From an uncultured Alphaproteobacteria bacterium (GTDB lineage: Bacteria; Pseudomonadota; Alphaproteobacteria; Rhizobiales; Pleomorphomonadaceae), in assembly GCA_937900425.1 (NCBI GenBank), contig CALCDT010000330.1, positions 1 to 5,011 on the forward strand: 5,011 nt of DNA, read 5' to 3'. Of this stretch, positions 1-5,011 are shown in pieces. The notes below the pieces were generated by a model. That model did not search any database. It saw only the letters and a list, made by a program, of their open reading frames with translations, and was not told the DNA's origin. Each line of letters starts with the position of its first letter. The first letter of the stretch is position 1. The position numbers and the translations under genes are program-made.

Positions 1-72
1 CCGCGTCTTCTTCGCCTGCTCGTCGCCGCTCCCCTCCTCGCCGCCGCCCTGCCGGGCGACGCGGTCGCGGCC
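1..72 (+). other. C-terminal part of a Sec signal peptide
   Basis: The first 24 codons of the protease frame show Arg residues (PRLLRLL), a hydrophobic core rich in Leu and Ala (LLVAAPLLAAALPG), and a small-residue cleavage site, AVA or VAA, just before ETIGV. This is typical of signal peptidase I substrates. The extreme N-terminus lies outside the window, so the class of export signal cannot be fully checked. No lipobox Cys is seen. Confidence 0.75.
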
Positions 73-945
73 GAGACGATCGGGGTGTCTTCCGACGGCC
101 GCGAATTCCACGGCCGCCCGAGCGGCAAGCGGATGGTGCCGGGCTTCGTCGGACTCGCCGGCCGCGACGGCGGCCCGAACGACGATCTCGCCGACCTGAA
201 GGCCGTGCCCGAGAGCGCCGGGGAACTGTGGCGGCTGTGGCGGCTGCGCCCGGCGACGGGGCCGATCGGACGGGAGAGCGTCATCGGCCCCGACGACCGC
301 AAGCGGGTCAGGGACACGACCGTCTATCCGCACAGCGCAGTCGTGCTCATCACCTTCGAGGACCAGCGCTGCACCGGCTGGATGATCAGCCGCGACACCG
401 TCGCGACCGCCGGCCACTGCGTCCACTCCGGCGGCCCGCGCGGGCGCTGGTTCCGCACCGCCAGCTACCGGATCATGCCCGGCCGCGACGGCGGCCGCAG
501 GCCGTTCGGCGCCTGCAGGGCGCGCACGCTCTACAGCAACACCGGCTGGACGGAAAAAGGTCGACCCGCCTTCGACTACGGCGCGATCAAGCTCACCTGC
601 AGCATCGGCACGCGCACCGGCACCTTCGGCTTCGCCTGGACGCCCGGCTCACTCAACGGCACCGAAGTCCACGTCGCCGGCTATCCCGGCGAGAGGCGAT
701 TCACGCAGTGGATCAGTTCCGGCCCGATCGAGCTGAGCCACAAGCGGGAGCTGTTCTACAAGAACGACACGACGGGGGGTCAGAGCGGCGCGCCGGTCTA
801 TGCGGAGCGGAAGGGCTGTGGCGTCTGCGCCCTGGCCGTGCACGCCTACGGACTCTTCGGCCGTCCGCCCTACAATCGCCACAACCACGGCGTGCGTATC
901 ACCCGCGAGGTGTTCGAGCAGTTCCAGCAGTGGATCGCCGACTGA
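1..945 (+). CDS. Secreted trypsin-like serine protease, V8/glutamyl endopeptidase type (5' partial)
   Basis: This is probably an exported serine endopeptidase of the S1 (S1B, V8/eMpr-like) fold. The reading frame is open from base 1, so the start codon lies outside the window; the GTG at 85 is only an internal codon. Codons 1-24 read as a signal peptide, followed by a pro-region of about 70 residues. The sequence VIGPDDR (from base 280) resembles the mature N-terminus of glutamyl endopeptidases. The catalytic triad is visible: His in TAGHC (bases 415-417), Asp in FDYGAIKL (574-576) and Ser in GGQSGAP (784-786). His in AVHAYG (841-843) sits where these enzymes carry the His that selects Glu at P1. 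Cysteines flanking the His site (RCTG...GHC) could form the usual disulfide. The visible part is 314 codons, ending in TGA. The fold and triad are secure; Glu specificity and secretion are inferred. It converges on the chemoreceptor gene and has no recognisable partner here. Confidence 0.88.
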   Translation, partial: PRLLRLLVAAPLLAAALPGDAVAAETIGVSSDGREFHGRPSGKRMVPGFVGLAGRDGGPNDDLADLKAVPESAGELWRLWRLRPATGPIGRESVIGPDDRKRVRDTTVYPHSAVVLITFEDQRCTGWMISRDTVATAGHCVHSGGPRGRWFRTASYRIMPGRDGGRRPFGACRARTLYSNTGWTEKGRPAFDYGAIKLTCSIGTRTGTFGFAWTPGSLNGTEVHVAGYPGERRFTQWISSGPIELSHKRELFYKNDTTGGQSGAPVYAERKGCGVCALAVHAYGLFGRPPYNRHNHGVRITREVFEQFQQWIAD

Positions 946-952
946 TAGGGCC

Positions 953-977
953 CGCGGCCGGGTCGCGCCCGGCCGCG
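953..977. terminator. Perfect 10-bp GC hairpin between convergent genes, candidate bidirectional terminator
   Basis: CGCGGCCGGG (953-962) pairs perfectly with CCCGGCCGCG (968-977) around a 5-nt TCGCG loop. It starts 7 bases after the protease stop and ends 16 bases before the chemoreceptor stop on the other strand, which is where a shared terminator would sit. Neither side has a run of T, so a classical intrinsic terminator is not proven. In very GC-rich genomes, hairpins without a U-tract are common at gene ends. Confidence 0.6.
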
Positions 978-993
978 AACCCGCGACGGTTCG

Positions 994-2286
994 TCAGTGG
1001 GCGGTGCGGCTCGGTGCGCTGGCGCGGGCCTCGAGCTGGGGCAGCAGGCCCATGACCTCGCCCGACAGCTTGTCCATCTCCATGTAGGCCTCGATCGCTG
1101 CGCCTATATCGCCCGTCGCGGCGTGATTGACGATCGTCGACGAGACCTTCGCGAGCGTCCCGACGAGCTCGGTGAGCCGCTGGTACTCGCCACTCGCCAG
1201 CACCTCGGGGTCGCTCAGTCGCTCGAACCCGGCACCGAGCGGTTCGATCCTGGCGCTGTAGGTGCGCGGGTCGACGGTGCGGACGCCAGCGAGGCACTCG
1301 GCCAAGGCGCGCTTCCAGATCATGTGGTCGGCCCTGAGCCGGCGCTCGCTCGCGCTCGGCCCGGCCGTCACCTCGGCGGCGGAGATCAGCGACGCGACGA
1401 GACCGTCGGTCTTGCTGACGAGATCGGCGGCGCTGCGCGAATCGCTCTCGTTCTGGTTGGCGAGGCGGGCGATCTCGACGAGGCGGTCGGCGAGATCGCG
1501 CAGCGCGCCACGCCGGTCGGCGAGCATCGCGGCGATGCGGCTGATGCCGTCGGCCGTCTCGCCGACGCGATCCTCGATGCCGCCCATGTCCTCGATCACC
1601 GCGTCGACCGTGGCGCGGCCTTCGCGCACCTTGGCGGCGCCGGCGGCCATCGCGTCGAGCATACCGCGCATGACGACGGTCAGCGTCTCGAGCTGCTCGC
1701 GGATCAGGTCCGTCGTCTTCGAGGCCTCCTCCGAGAGCGCCTTGACCTCGGCGGCGACGACGGCGAAGCCGCGACCGGCCTGCCCGGCGCGGGCGGCCTC
1801 GATGGTGGCGTTGAGGGCGAGCAGCTTGGTCTGGCTGGAGACGCTGCCGATTGCCTTGGCGAAGCCGCCGATGCTGTCCGTGGCGGCCCGCAGCTCGCCG
1901 AGGCGGCTCTCGAGGTCGGCGAAGGCGTCGGCGATGCCGGCCATCGCCACGCCGGCCGAGCGGGTGCGCGCGGCGCCGGAGGCCACGAGGCGGCGGGCCT
2001 CGAGCGACTGGCCCTCGGCGGCGGCACCGAGCTCGGCGATGTCGTCGATGGTCGAGGCGATCTGCGTCACGGCGGCGGAGGCGGCCGCTGTCTCGCCGCT
2101 GAGCTTGCGGGCGTTGCCGCTCGACCAGGCCATCAGGCACAGCACTTCGCTGAGATTGACCGACGCGTCGACGGCGGCGGCCAGGCCGTCGCCCGCGGCC
2201 GGTACGCTCCGCTCGGCCTGTTTCGACGACTCAAAGCCGCCCGGCGCCGGTGCGGCCGGACTGACGACTTCCGCTGCGATGACCAT
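994..2286 (-). CDS. Soluble methyl-accepting chemotaxis protein with degenerate CZB-like C-terminal domain
   Basis: This 430-residue chemoreceptor signals to CheA/CheW. It has no membrane-spanning segment and no N-terminal PAS, globin or periplasmic sensor domain, so it is probably cytoplasmic. Residues 1-45 are low-complexity. Residues about 55-305 form the MCP coiled-coil signalling domain. The hairpin tip at about 146-186 includes QTKLLALNATIEAARAG and GRGFAVVAAEVKAL, the most conserved part of the family. Residues about 312-420 resemble a chemoreceptor zinc-binding (CZB) domain: DHMIWK at 320-325 keeps the first His, but the C-x-[LF]-G-x-W segment and the later His pair are not recognisable. 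No CheR-docking pentapeptide ends the protein (last residues APSRTAH). The ATG at 2286 has GGGGGA four to five bases upstream and AGGAAA a little further up, a modest ribosome site. No che or other chemotaxis gene is in the window. Family assignment is secure; the ligand is unknown. Confidence 0.92.
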   Translation of the reverse strand: MVIAAEVVSPAAPAPGGFESSKQAERSVPAAGDGLAAAVDASVNLSEVLCLMAWSSGNARKLSGETAAASAAVTQIASTIDDIAELGAAAEGQSLEARRLVASGAARTRSAGVAMAGIADAFADLESRLGELRAATDSIGGFAKAIGSVSSQTKLLALNATIEAARAGQAGRGFAVVAAEVKALSEEASKTTDLIREQLETLTVVMRGMLDAMAAGAAKVREGRATVDAVIEDMGGIEDRVGETADGISRIAAMLADRRGALRDLADRLVEIARLANQNESDSRSAADLVSKTDGLVASLISAAEVTAGPSASERRLRADHMIWKRALAECLAGVRTVDPRTYSARIEPLGAGFERLSDPEVLASGEYQRLTELVGTLAKVSSTIVNHAATGDIGAAIEAYMEMDKLSGEVMGLLPQLEARASAPSRTAH

Positions 2287-2445
2287 GACTTCCCCCGCGT
2301 TTCCTCAACCCCGGCGACCGCTTCTCTAGGCGCACTCGGCGCGCCGGCGGTTCATCCAGCCGGTAGTGGAGCTGACTTGCTCCAACCTGTCCATGAGGGA
2401 GCGCAAACGTCCTCGTGAGCGCTTTCCTGCGTCACATTACCGCGA
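2287..2445. other. 159-bp intergenic gap between monooxygenase and chemoreceptor genes
   Basis: Both flanking genes run on the minus strand. The gap could hold the end of the monooxygenase transcript and a promoter for the chemoreceptor. I find no convincing -35/-10 pair and no strong terminator. It holds one short inverted repeat (2367-2384, listed separately) and a 10-bp palindrome CGGCGCGCCG at 2337-2346, which is unremarkable at this GC content. Co-transcription across the gap is possible. Confidence 0.5.
2367..2384. repeat. 6-bp inverted repeat with 6-nt loop
   Basis: TGGAGC (2367-2372) and GCTCCA (2379-2384) are exact reverse complements around TGACTT. It lies about 80 bases upstream of the chemoreceptor start and about 60 bases past the monooxygenase stop. 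It could be a weak hairpin at the end of the monooxygenase transcript or a regulator half-site pair. The stem is short, there is no T-run, and chance occurrence is not excluded. Confidence 0.35.
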
Positions 2446-4026
2446 TCAGGACGTCATCCGCAGGGCGGGGCCGAGGGCGCACTCGGCGTAGGCGGTGAAC
2501 GGACCGAGCTCGTCGCGACCGCCGCGGGCGGCGATGAACTGGTCCGGACGCACGAGCACCCAGCCGTCGCCCGTGACGCCGTAGCGGGCCGCCACCGCGT
2601 CGTGCGGGTCGCGGGCGGCGTTGAGCCGGATGACGGCGAGCGCGTCGACGAGGGAGGCGGCGCTCGCCAGGATGCCCGGCTGACGAGGCGGGTCGCCGAA
2701 GACGAGGAGGGTGTGTCTCGGGTGGGCAATCAGCGGCCACAGCGGCCCGTCGGTGCCCGCCTCGGGATCGTGGACGACGGCGTCGCGGGCACGCTCGCCG
2801 ACCGCCGGATGACCCTTGCCCGAGGTCGCCCGGCCGGCGGCGACGAGGGCGCCGTCGGCATATTCGATGTCGGTCTCGGACAGCTCGACCTGCATCGCCT
2901 TGCGGACCGCCGGGATGCGCGAGGCGATCGCGACGAGGGCGCCGCGCAGCAGGCGCGGCGCCGTGCCACGAGCGACCATGCCGAAGCGCAGCATCCGCGT
3001 CGCGTTGGCGATGACGTGTGCCGCGACGGGCTTGCGTTCGGCCTCATAAGAGGTGAGCAGAGCCTCGGCGTCGCCGCGGCCGGCGAGGATGGCGGCGAGC
3101 TTCCAGCCGAGGTTCACCGCGTCCTGGATGCCGGTGTTCATCCCCTGACCGCCGGCCGGGCTGTGGATGTGGGCGGCGTCGCCCGCGAGAAGAACGCGGC
3201 CGACGCGGTAGCGGTCGACCTGCCGCTCGTTGATGTGGAAGGTCGAGAGCCAGGTCGGATCGCGCACGACGAGGCCCGGCGGTCCGCAGCCGTCGAGATG
3301 CTGCTGGATCTCGGCGAGGGTCGGCGGCGCATCGCTCGCCGGCTCGTCGCGCAGCCCGAAGATGCGCCAGACGTCACCCTCCACCGGGAACAGTGCGACG
3401 CTGCCCTTCGGGCCAGCCCAGACGTAGATCGAATCCGACAGGAGGTCGCCGTCGATGCGGGTGTCGGCGAGGATGAAGGTCTGCGGCTCGGTGACGCCCT
3501 CGAAGGCGACGCCGAGGCCGCGACGGACGGCGCTGCGGGCACCGTCGCAGCCGACGAGGAAGGCCGCCTCGGCGACCTCCTCGTGCCCGTCCGGATGTTT
3601 CAGGGTGGCGCGGACGCCGCCGTTGCCGTCGGCGAAGCCGGTGAGCTCGACGCCGCGCTCGACCGTGACGCCCAGCGCGGCGAGCCGTGCCGCGAGCAAC
3701 GCCTCGGTGCGCGACTGCGGCAGGATCAGCGTGAACGGATAGGCGCTGTCGACGCCCTCGCCGATGTCGATGACGGCGTGGGTGTGGCCGCCGTCGCCGA
3801 CGCGCAGATGCGCCATCCGGCGCCCCTCGGCGAGGAAGCCGTCGACGACGCCGAGCCCGGCGAAGGCCTCCAGACTGCCCGGCCAGACCGCCAGCGCCTT
3901 CGACACCGCGGCCGGCTCGGCGAGCCTGTCGACGATGCGGACGGCGAGCCCGCCGAGGGCGAGCGAGATCGCCAGGGTCAGGCCGGTCGGCCCCGCGCCG
4001 ACGACGAGAACGGACTTCGACGACAT
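2446..4026 (-). CDS. FAD-dependent monooxygenase, class A aromatic hydroxylase type (PheA/TfdB-like)
   Basis: This 526-residue flavoprotein belongs to the group that hydroxylates aromatic or polyketide-like substrates using NAD(P)H and O2, in the cytosol. The N-terminal Rossmann motif GAGPTG (residues 10-15) binds ADP of FAD, with the acidic residue D33 after the second strand. The DG motif is in GCDGARSAVRRGLG (D161-G162), and the GD motif is in LLAGDAAHIHSPAGGQGMN (G282-D283), which contacts the FAD ribityl chain. Residues about 435-526 match the thioredoxin-like C-terminal domain of phenol-hydroxylase-type enzymes, including GWVLVRPDQFIAARG; no CxxC is present, as usual for this domain. 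Length fits the family (about 500-600). The ATG at 4026 is supported by GGGGGAG seven bases upstream. The substrate cannot be told from the sequence: no ring-cleavage enzyme, antibiotic cluster or dedicated regulator is adjacent. It probably has its own promoter, separate from urtE. Confidence 0.92.
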   Translation of the reverse strand: MSSKSVLVVGAGPTGLTLAISLALGGLAVRIVDRLAEPAAVSKALAVWPGSLEAFAGLGVVDGFLAEGRRMAHLRVGDGGHTHAVIDIGEGVDSAYPFTLILPQSRTEALLAARLAALGVTVERGVELTGFADGNGGVRATLKHPDGHEEVAEAAFLVGCDGARSAVRRGLGVAFEGVTEPQTFILADTRIDGDLLSDSIYVWAGPKGSVALFPVEGDVWRIFGLRDEPASDAPPTLAEIQQHLDGCGPPGLVVRDPTWLSTFHINERQVDRYRVGRVLLAGDAAHIHSPAGGQGMNTGIQDAVNLGWKLAAILAGRGDAEALLTSYEAERKPVAAHVIANATRMLRFGMVARGTAPRLLRGALVAIASRIPAVRKAMQVELSETDIEYADGALVAAGRATSGKGHPAVGERARDAVVHDPEAGTDGPLWPLIAHPRHTLLVFGDPPRQPGILASAASLVDALAVIRLNAARDPHDAVAARYGVTGDGWVLVRPDQFIAARGGRDELGPFTAYAECALGPALRMTS

Positions 4027-4033
4027 CGTGTCT

Positions 4034-4040
4034 CTCCCCC
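4034..4040 (-). promoter_or_regulatory. Ribosome binding site of the monooxygenase gene
   Basis: On the minus strand, GGGGGAG ends seven bases before the ATG at 4026. It is a good Shine-Dalgarno match and supports this start over internal candidates. Confidence 0.65.
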
Positions 4041-4052
4041 GCTCTCCGGCGC

Positions 4053-4065
4053 GTCATGGCATGAC
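4053..4065. promoter_or_regulatory. 13-bp palindrome GTCATG-N-CATGAC, candidate operator
   Basis: GTCATG (4053-4058) and CATGAC (4060-4065) are perfect inverted halves around one base. It lies 26 bases upstream of the monooxygenase ATG and overlaps the proposed -10 element. That placement is typical for a dimeric repressor (TetR-, MarR- or GntR-type) controlling a single catabolic or detoxifying gene. The palindrome is seen directly; operator function is inferred. No regulator gene is in the window. Confidence 0.45.
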
Positions 4066-4084
4066 ACGGCGCGGCCGCCGTCAA
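4056..4084 (-). promoter_or_regulatory. Candidate sigma-70-type promoter of the monooxygenase gene
   Basis: On the minus strand, CTTGACG (hexamer TTGACG at 4079-4084) is a five-of-six match to the -35 consensus and fits the CTTGAC form common in alphaproteobacteria. Exactly 17 bases later comes TGCCAT (4056-4061), a weak three-of-six -10. The predicted start of transcription would be near 4049, leaving a short leader containing the ribosome site. The weak -10 could mean activator dependence or an incorrect call. Confidence 0.4.
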
Positions 4085-4090
4085 GCGGCG
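4076..4090. repeat. 5-bp GC stem with 5-nt loop after urtE
   Basis: CGCCG (4076-4080) and CGGCG (4086-4090) flank TCAAG. On the minus strand it begins 38 bases past the urtE stop, so it could help end the urt transcript, but it overlaps the proposed -35 of the monooxygenase promoter and has no T-run. The stem is short enough to be chance in this base composition. Confidence 0.3.
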
Positions 4091-4127
4091 ACAGGGCGAA
4101 TGCGGGGGCTGCCGGTCGGGCCCGTCC

Positions 4128-4829
4128 TCACACGGTGAGGTGTCGCCGCACCTCGGTCTCGTTGGCTGCCATGTCGGCGCGGGTGCCTGCGACGACGACC
4201 TCGCCGCGGTCCATAACGACGAAGGCGTCGGCGAGCTCGCGGGCGAAGTCGAAATATTGCTCGACGAGGACGATCGCCATCGTGCCCTGGTCGCGCAGCC
4301 AGGCGATGGCGCGGCCGATGTCCTTGATGATGGACGGCTGGATGCCCTCGGTCGGTTCGTCGAGGAGGAGCAGGCGCGGCCGGGTGACGAGGGCACGGCC
4401 GATGGCGAGCTGCTGCTGCTGACCGCCGGAGAGGTCGCCGCCGCGGCGGCCGAGCATGTCCTTCAGCACTGGGAAGAGCTCGAAGACGGCCTCGGGGATG
4501 GTGCGCTCGCGACGCGGCAGCGGCGCGAAGCCGGTCTCGAGGTTCTCCTTCACCGTCAGGAGCGGGAAGATCTCGCGGCCCTGCGGCACCAGGGCGATGC
4601 CGCGGCGGGCGCGGTCGTAGGGGGCGAGCCGACCGAGCGGCCTGCCCTCCCAGGCGATGCTGCCGGTGGAGATCGGCTGGACGCCGGCGATGGCACGGAT
4701 GAGCGAGGTCTTGCCGACGCCGTTGCGGCCGAGGACGCAGGTCACCTTGCCCGGCTCGGCGGCGAGGGACACGGACCTCAGCGCCTGCGCCGCGCCGTAG
4801 TGGAGGTCGATCGCCTGGACGGAGAGCAT
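4128..4829 (-). CDS. urtE: Urea ABC transporter ATP-binding subunit UrtE
   Basis: This is the second ATPase of the urea uptake transporter UrtABCDE (branched-chain amino acid, HAAT-type family). It works with UrtD at the cytoplasmic face of permeases UrtB and UrtC. The 233-residue length is usual. Visible motifs are: A-loop Tyr11, Walker A GRNGVGKTS (34-42), Q-loop Gln83 in VPQGREIFP, signature LSGGQ (133-137), and Walker B LLLLDE (153-158). The stretch QQQQLAIGRALVTRP followed by DEPTEGIQPSIIKDIG is characteristic of UrtE and sets it apart from LivF. The switch position is Gln191 (VEQYFDFA) instead of His, as is normal for LivF/UrtE proteins. The ATG at 4829 follows AGGTGA and lies 18 bases after the urtD stop. 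The next gene downstream is a monooxygenase; no urease gene follows directly. LivF-like transport of another substrate is the main alternative. Confidence 0.93.
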   Translation of the reverse strand: MLSVQAIDLHYGAAQALRSVSLAAEPGKVTCVLGRNGVGKTSLIRAIAGVQPISTGSIAWEGRPLGRLAPYDRARRGIALVPQGREIFPLLTVKENLETGFAPLPRRERTIPEAVFELFPVLKDMLGRRGGDLSGGQQQQLAIGRALVTRPRLLLLDEPTEGIQPSIIKDIGRAIAWLRDQGTMAIVLVEQYFDFARELADAFVVMDRGEVVVAGTRADMAANETEVRRHLTV

Positions 4830-4831
4830 GG

Positions 4832-4839
4832 CCTCACCT
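4832..4839 (-). promoter_or_regulatory. Ribosome binding site of urtE
   Basis: AGGTGAGG on the minus strand, with the AGG core seven bases before the ATG at 4829. It lies in the second copy of the duplicated 14-bp unit at the urtD/urtE junction. Confidence 0.55.
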
Positions 4840-4861
4840 GCCGAGATTTACCTGCCGAGAT
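4834..4861. repeat. 14-bp tandem duplication at the urtD/urtE junction
   Basis: The 12-mer ACCTGCCGAGAT occurs at 4836-4847 and again at 4850-4861, a period of 14. Read on the minus strand, the units are ATCTCGGCAGGTAA and ATCTCGGCAGGTGA. The first encodes the last residues of UrtD and its TAA stop; the second carries the urtE ribosome site. With a single unit, the sequence would give the same UrtD end with a TGA stop four bases from the urtE ATG. Confidence 0.8.
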
Positions 4862-5011
4862 AGACTTCGACGACCCGCTCGTCGTCGGAGACGTGGTCGA
4901 GCGAGCCCTCGGCCAGCACGGCGCCCTCGTGCAGCACCGTGACCTTGACGCCGAGCTCGCGGACGAAGGTCATGTCGTGCTCGACGACGACGACCGATTT
5001 CGTCTTCGCGA
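4848..5011 (-). CDS. urtD: Urea ABC transporter ATP-binding subunit UrtD (C-terminal fragment)
   Basis: The last 53 codons of an ABC ATPase run off the right edge; the start and the Walker A, signature and Walker B motifs lie outside. The visible part begins AKTKSVVVVEHDM, where His (bases 4977-4979) is the switch residue, followed by FVRELGVKVTVLHEGAVLAEGS. The C-terminus ERVVEVYLGR matches the VIEVYLGR-type ending typical of UrtD (LivG-related). It stops with TAA at 4848, 18 bases before urtE on the same strand, fitting the order urtA-B-C-D-E. Family assignment rests on the tail and the UrtE neighbour. Confidence 0.87.
   Translation of the reverse strand, partial: AKTKSVVVVEHDMTFVRELGVKVTVLHEGAVLAEGSLDHVSDDERVVEVYLGR

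Noticed and set aside
228..1055. A 275-codon plus-strand frame overlapping the protease and running past its stop.
   Set aside because: It is full of Arg, His and Pro from an alternative frame of a GC-rich gene, and the protease frame has clear catalytic motifs.
2337..2346. 10-bp palindrome CGGCGCGCCG.
   Set aside because: Pure GC palindromes of this size are expected by chance in such base composition, and it is not placed at any promoter I can see.
2367..2384. A sigma-54-like TGG...TTGC pattern in the gap before the chemoreceptor.
   Set aside because: The GG and GC doublets are nine bases apart on either strand instead of the required ten, and the pattern is explained by the inverted repeat.
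997..2418. A 473-codon open frame on the plus strand opposite the chemoreceptor gene.
   Set aside because: It is the antisense shadow of the coiled-coil chemoreceptor; its His/Gly/Ala/Arg-rich composition follows from the other strand and shows no known fold.
4254..4262. Gln191 in place of the usual switch His in UrtE, possibly an inactive ATPase.
   Set aside because: VEQ at this position is the normal form in LivF/UrtE-type ATPases; the partner UrtD keeps His (EHDM).
2602..4422. A 606-codon open frame on the plus strand opposite the monooxygenase and urtE.
   Set aside because: It mirrors two well-identified minus-strand genes, its product is a low-complexity mix rich in Arg, Asp, Gly and Ala, and no domain is recognisable. 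Antisense open frames of this size are common at this GC content.

Overview
The window is very GC-rich, and its long antisense open frames are the usual by-product of that base composition. Gene content (a urea-type ABC transporter and a soluble chemoreceptor with a CZB-like tail) and codon usage suggest an alphaproteobacterium, probably Hyphomicrobiales (Rhizobiales). That placement is inference from style; no marker gene is present.

Layout, left to right. Positions 1-945 (+) hold most of a secreted trypsin-fold serine protease of the V8/glutamyl-endopeptidase type. Its start codon lies left of the window, but the end of a signal peptide is visible. A 48-bp gap with a perfect 10-bp GC hairpin separates it from the convergent gene at 994-2286 (-), a soluble methyl-accepting chemotaxis protein with no membrane segment and a degenerate zinc-binding (CZB-like) C-terminal domain. 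A 159-bp gap follows. Next is 2446-4026 (-), a class A FAD-dependent aromatic-ring-type monooxygenase with a C-terminal thioredoxin-like domain. A 101-bp gap upstream of it carries a plausible promoter overlapped by a 13-bp palindrome. From 4128 to the right edge lies the end of a urea ABC transporter operon: urtE complete (4128-4829, -) and the last 53 codons of urtD (4848-5011, -).

How the genes relate. urtD and urtE are the two ATPases of one transporter and are closely spaced. The monooxygenase, the chemoreceptor and the protease have no evident shared pathway with urea uptake. The monooxygenase probably has its own promoter, and the protease is transcribed from the opposite strand. I see no mobile element, CRISPR array, tRNA, rRNA or toxin-antitoxin pair, and no convincing new multi-gene system. 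The most interesting points are the loss of zinc ligands in the chemoreceptor tail, the palindrome over the monooxygenase promoter, and a 14-bp tandem duplication at the urtD/urtE junction.
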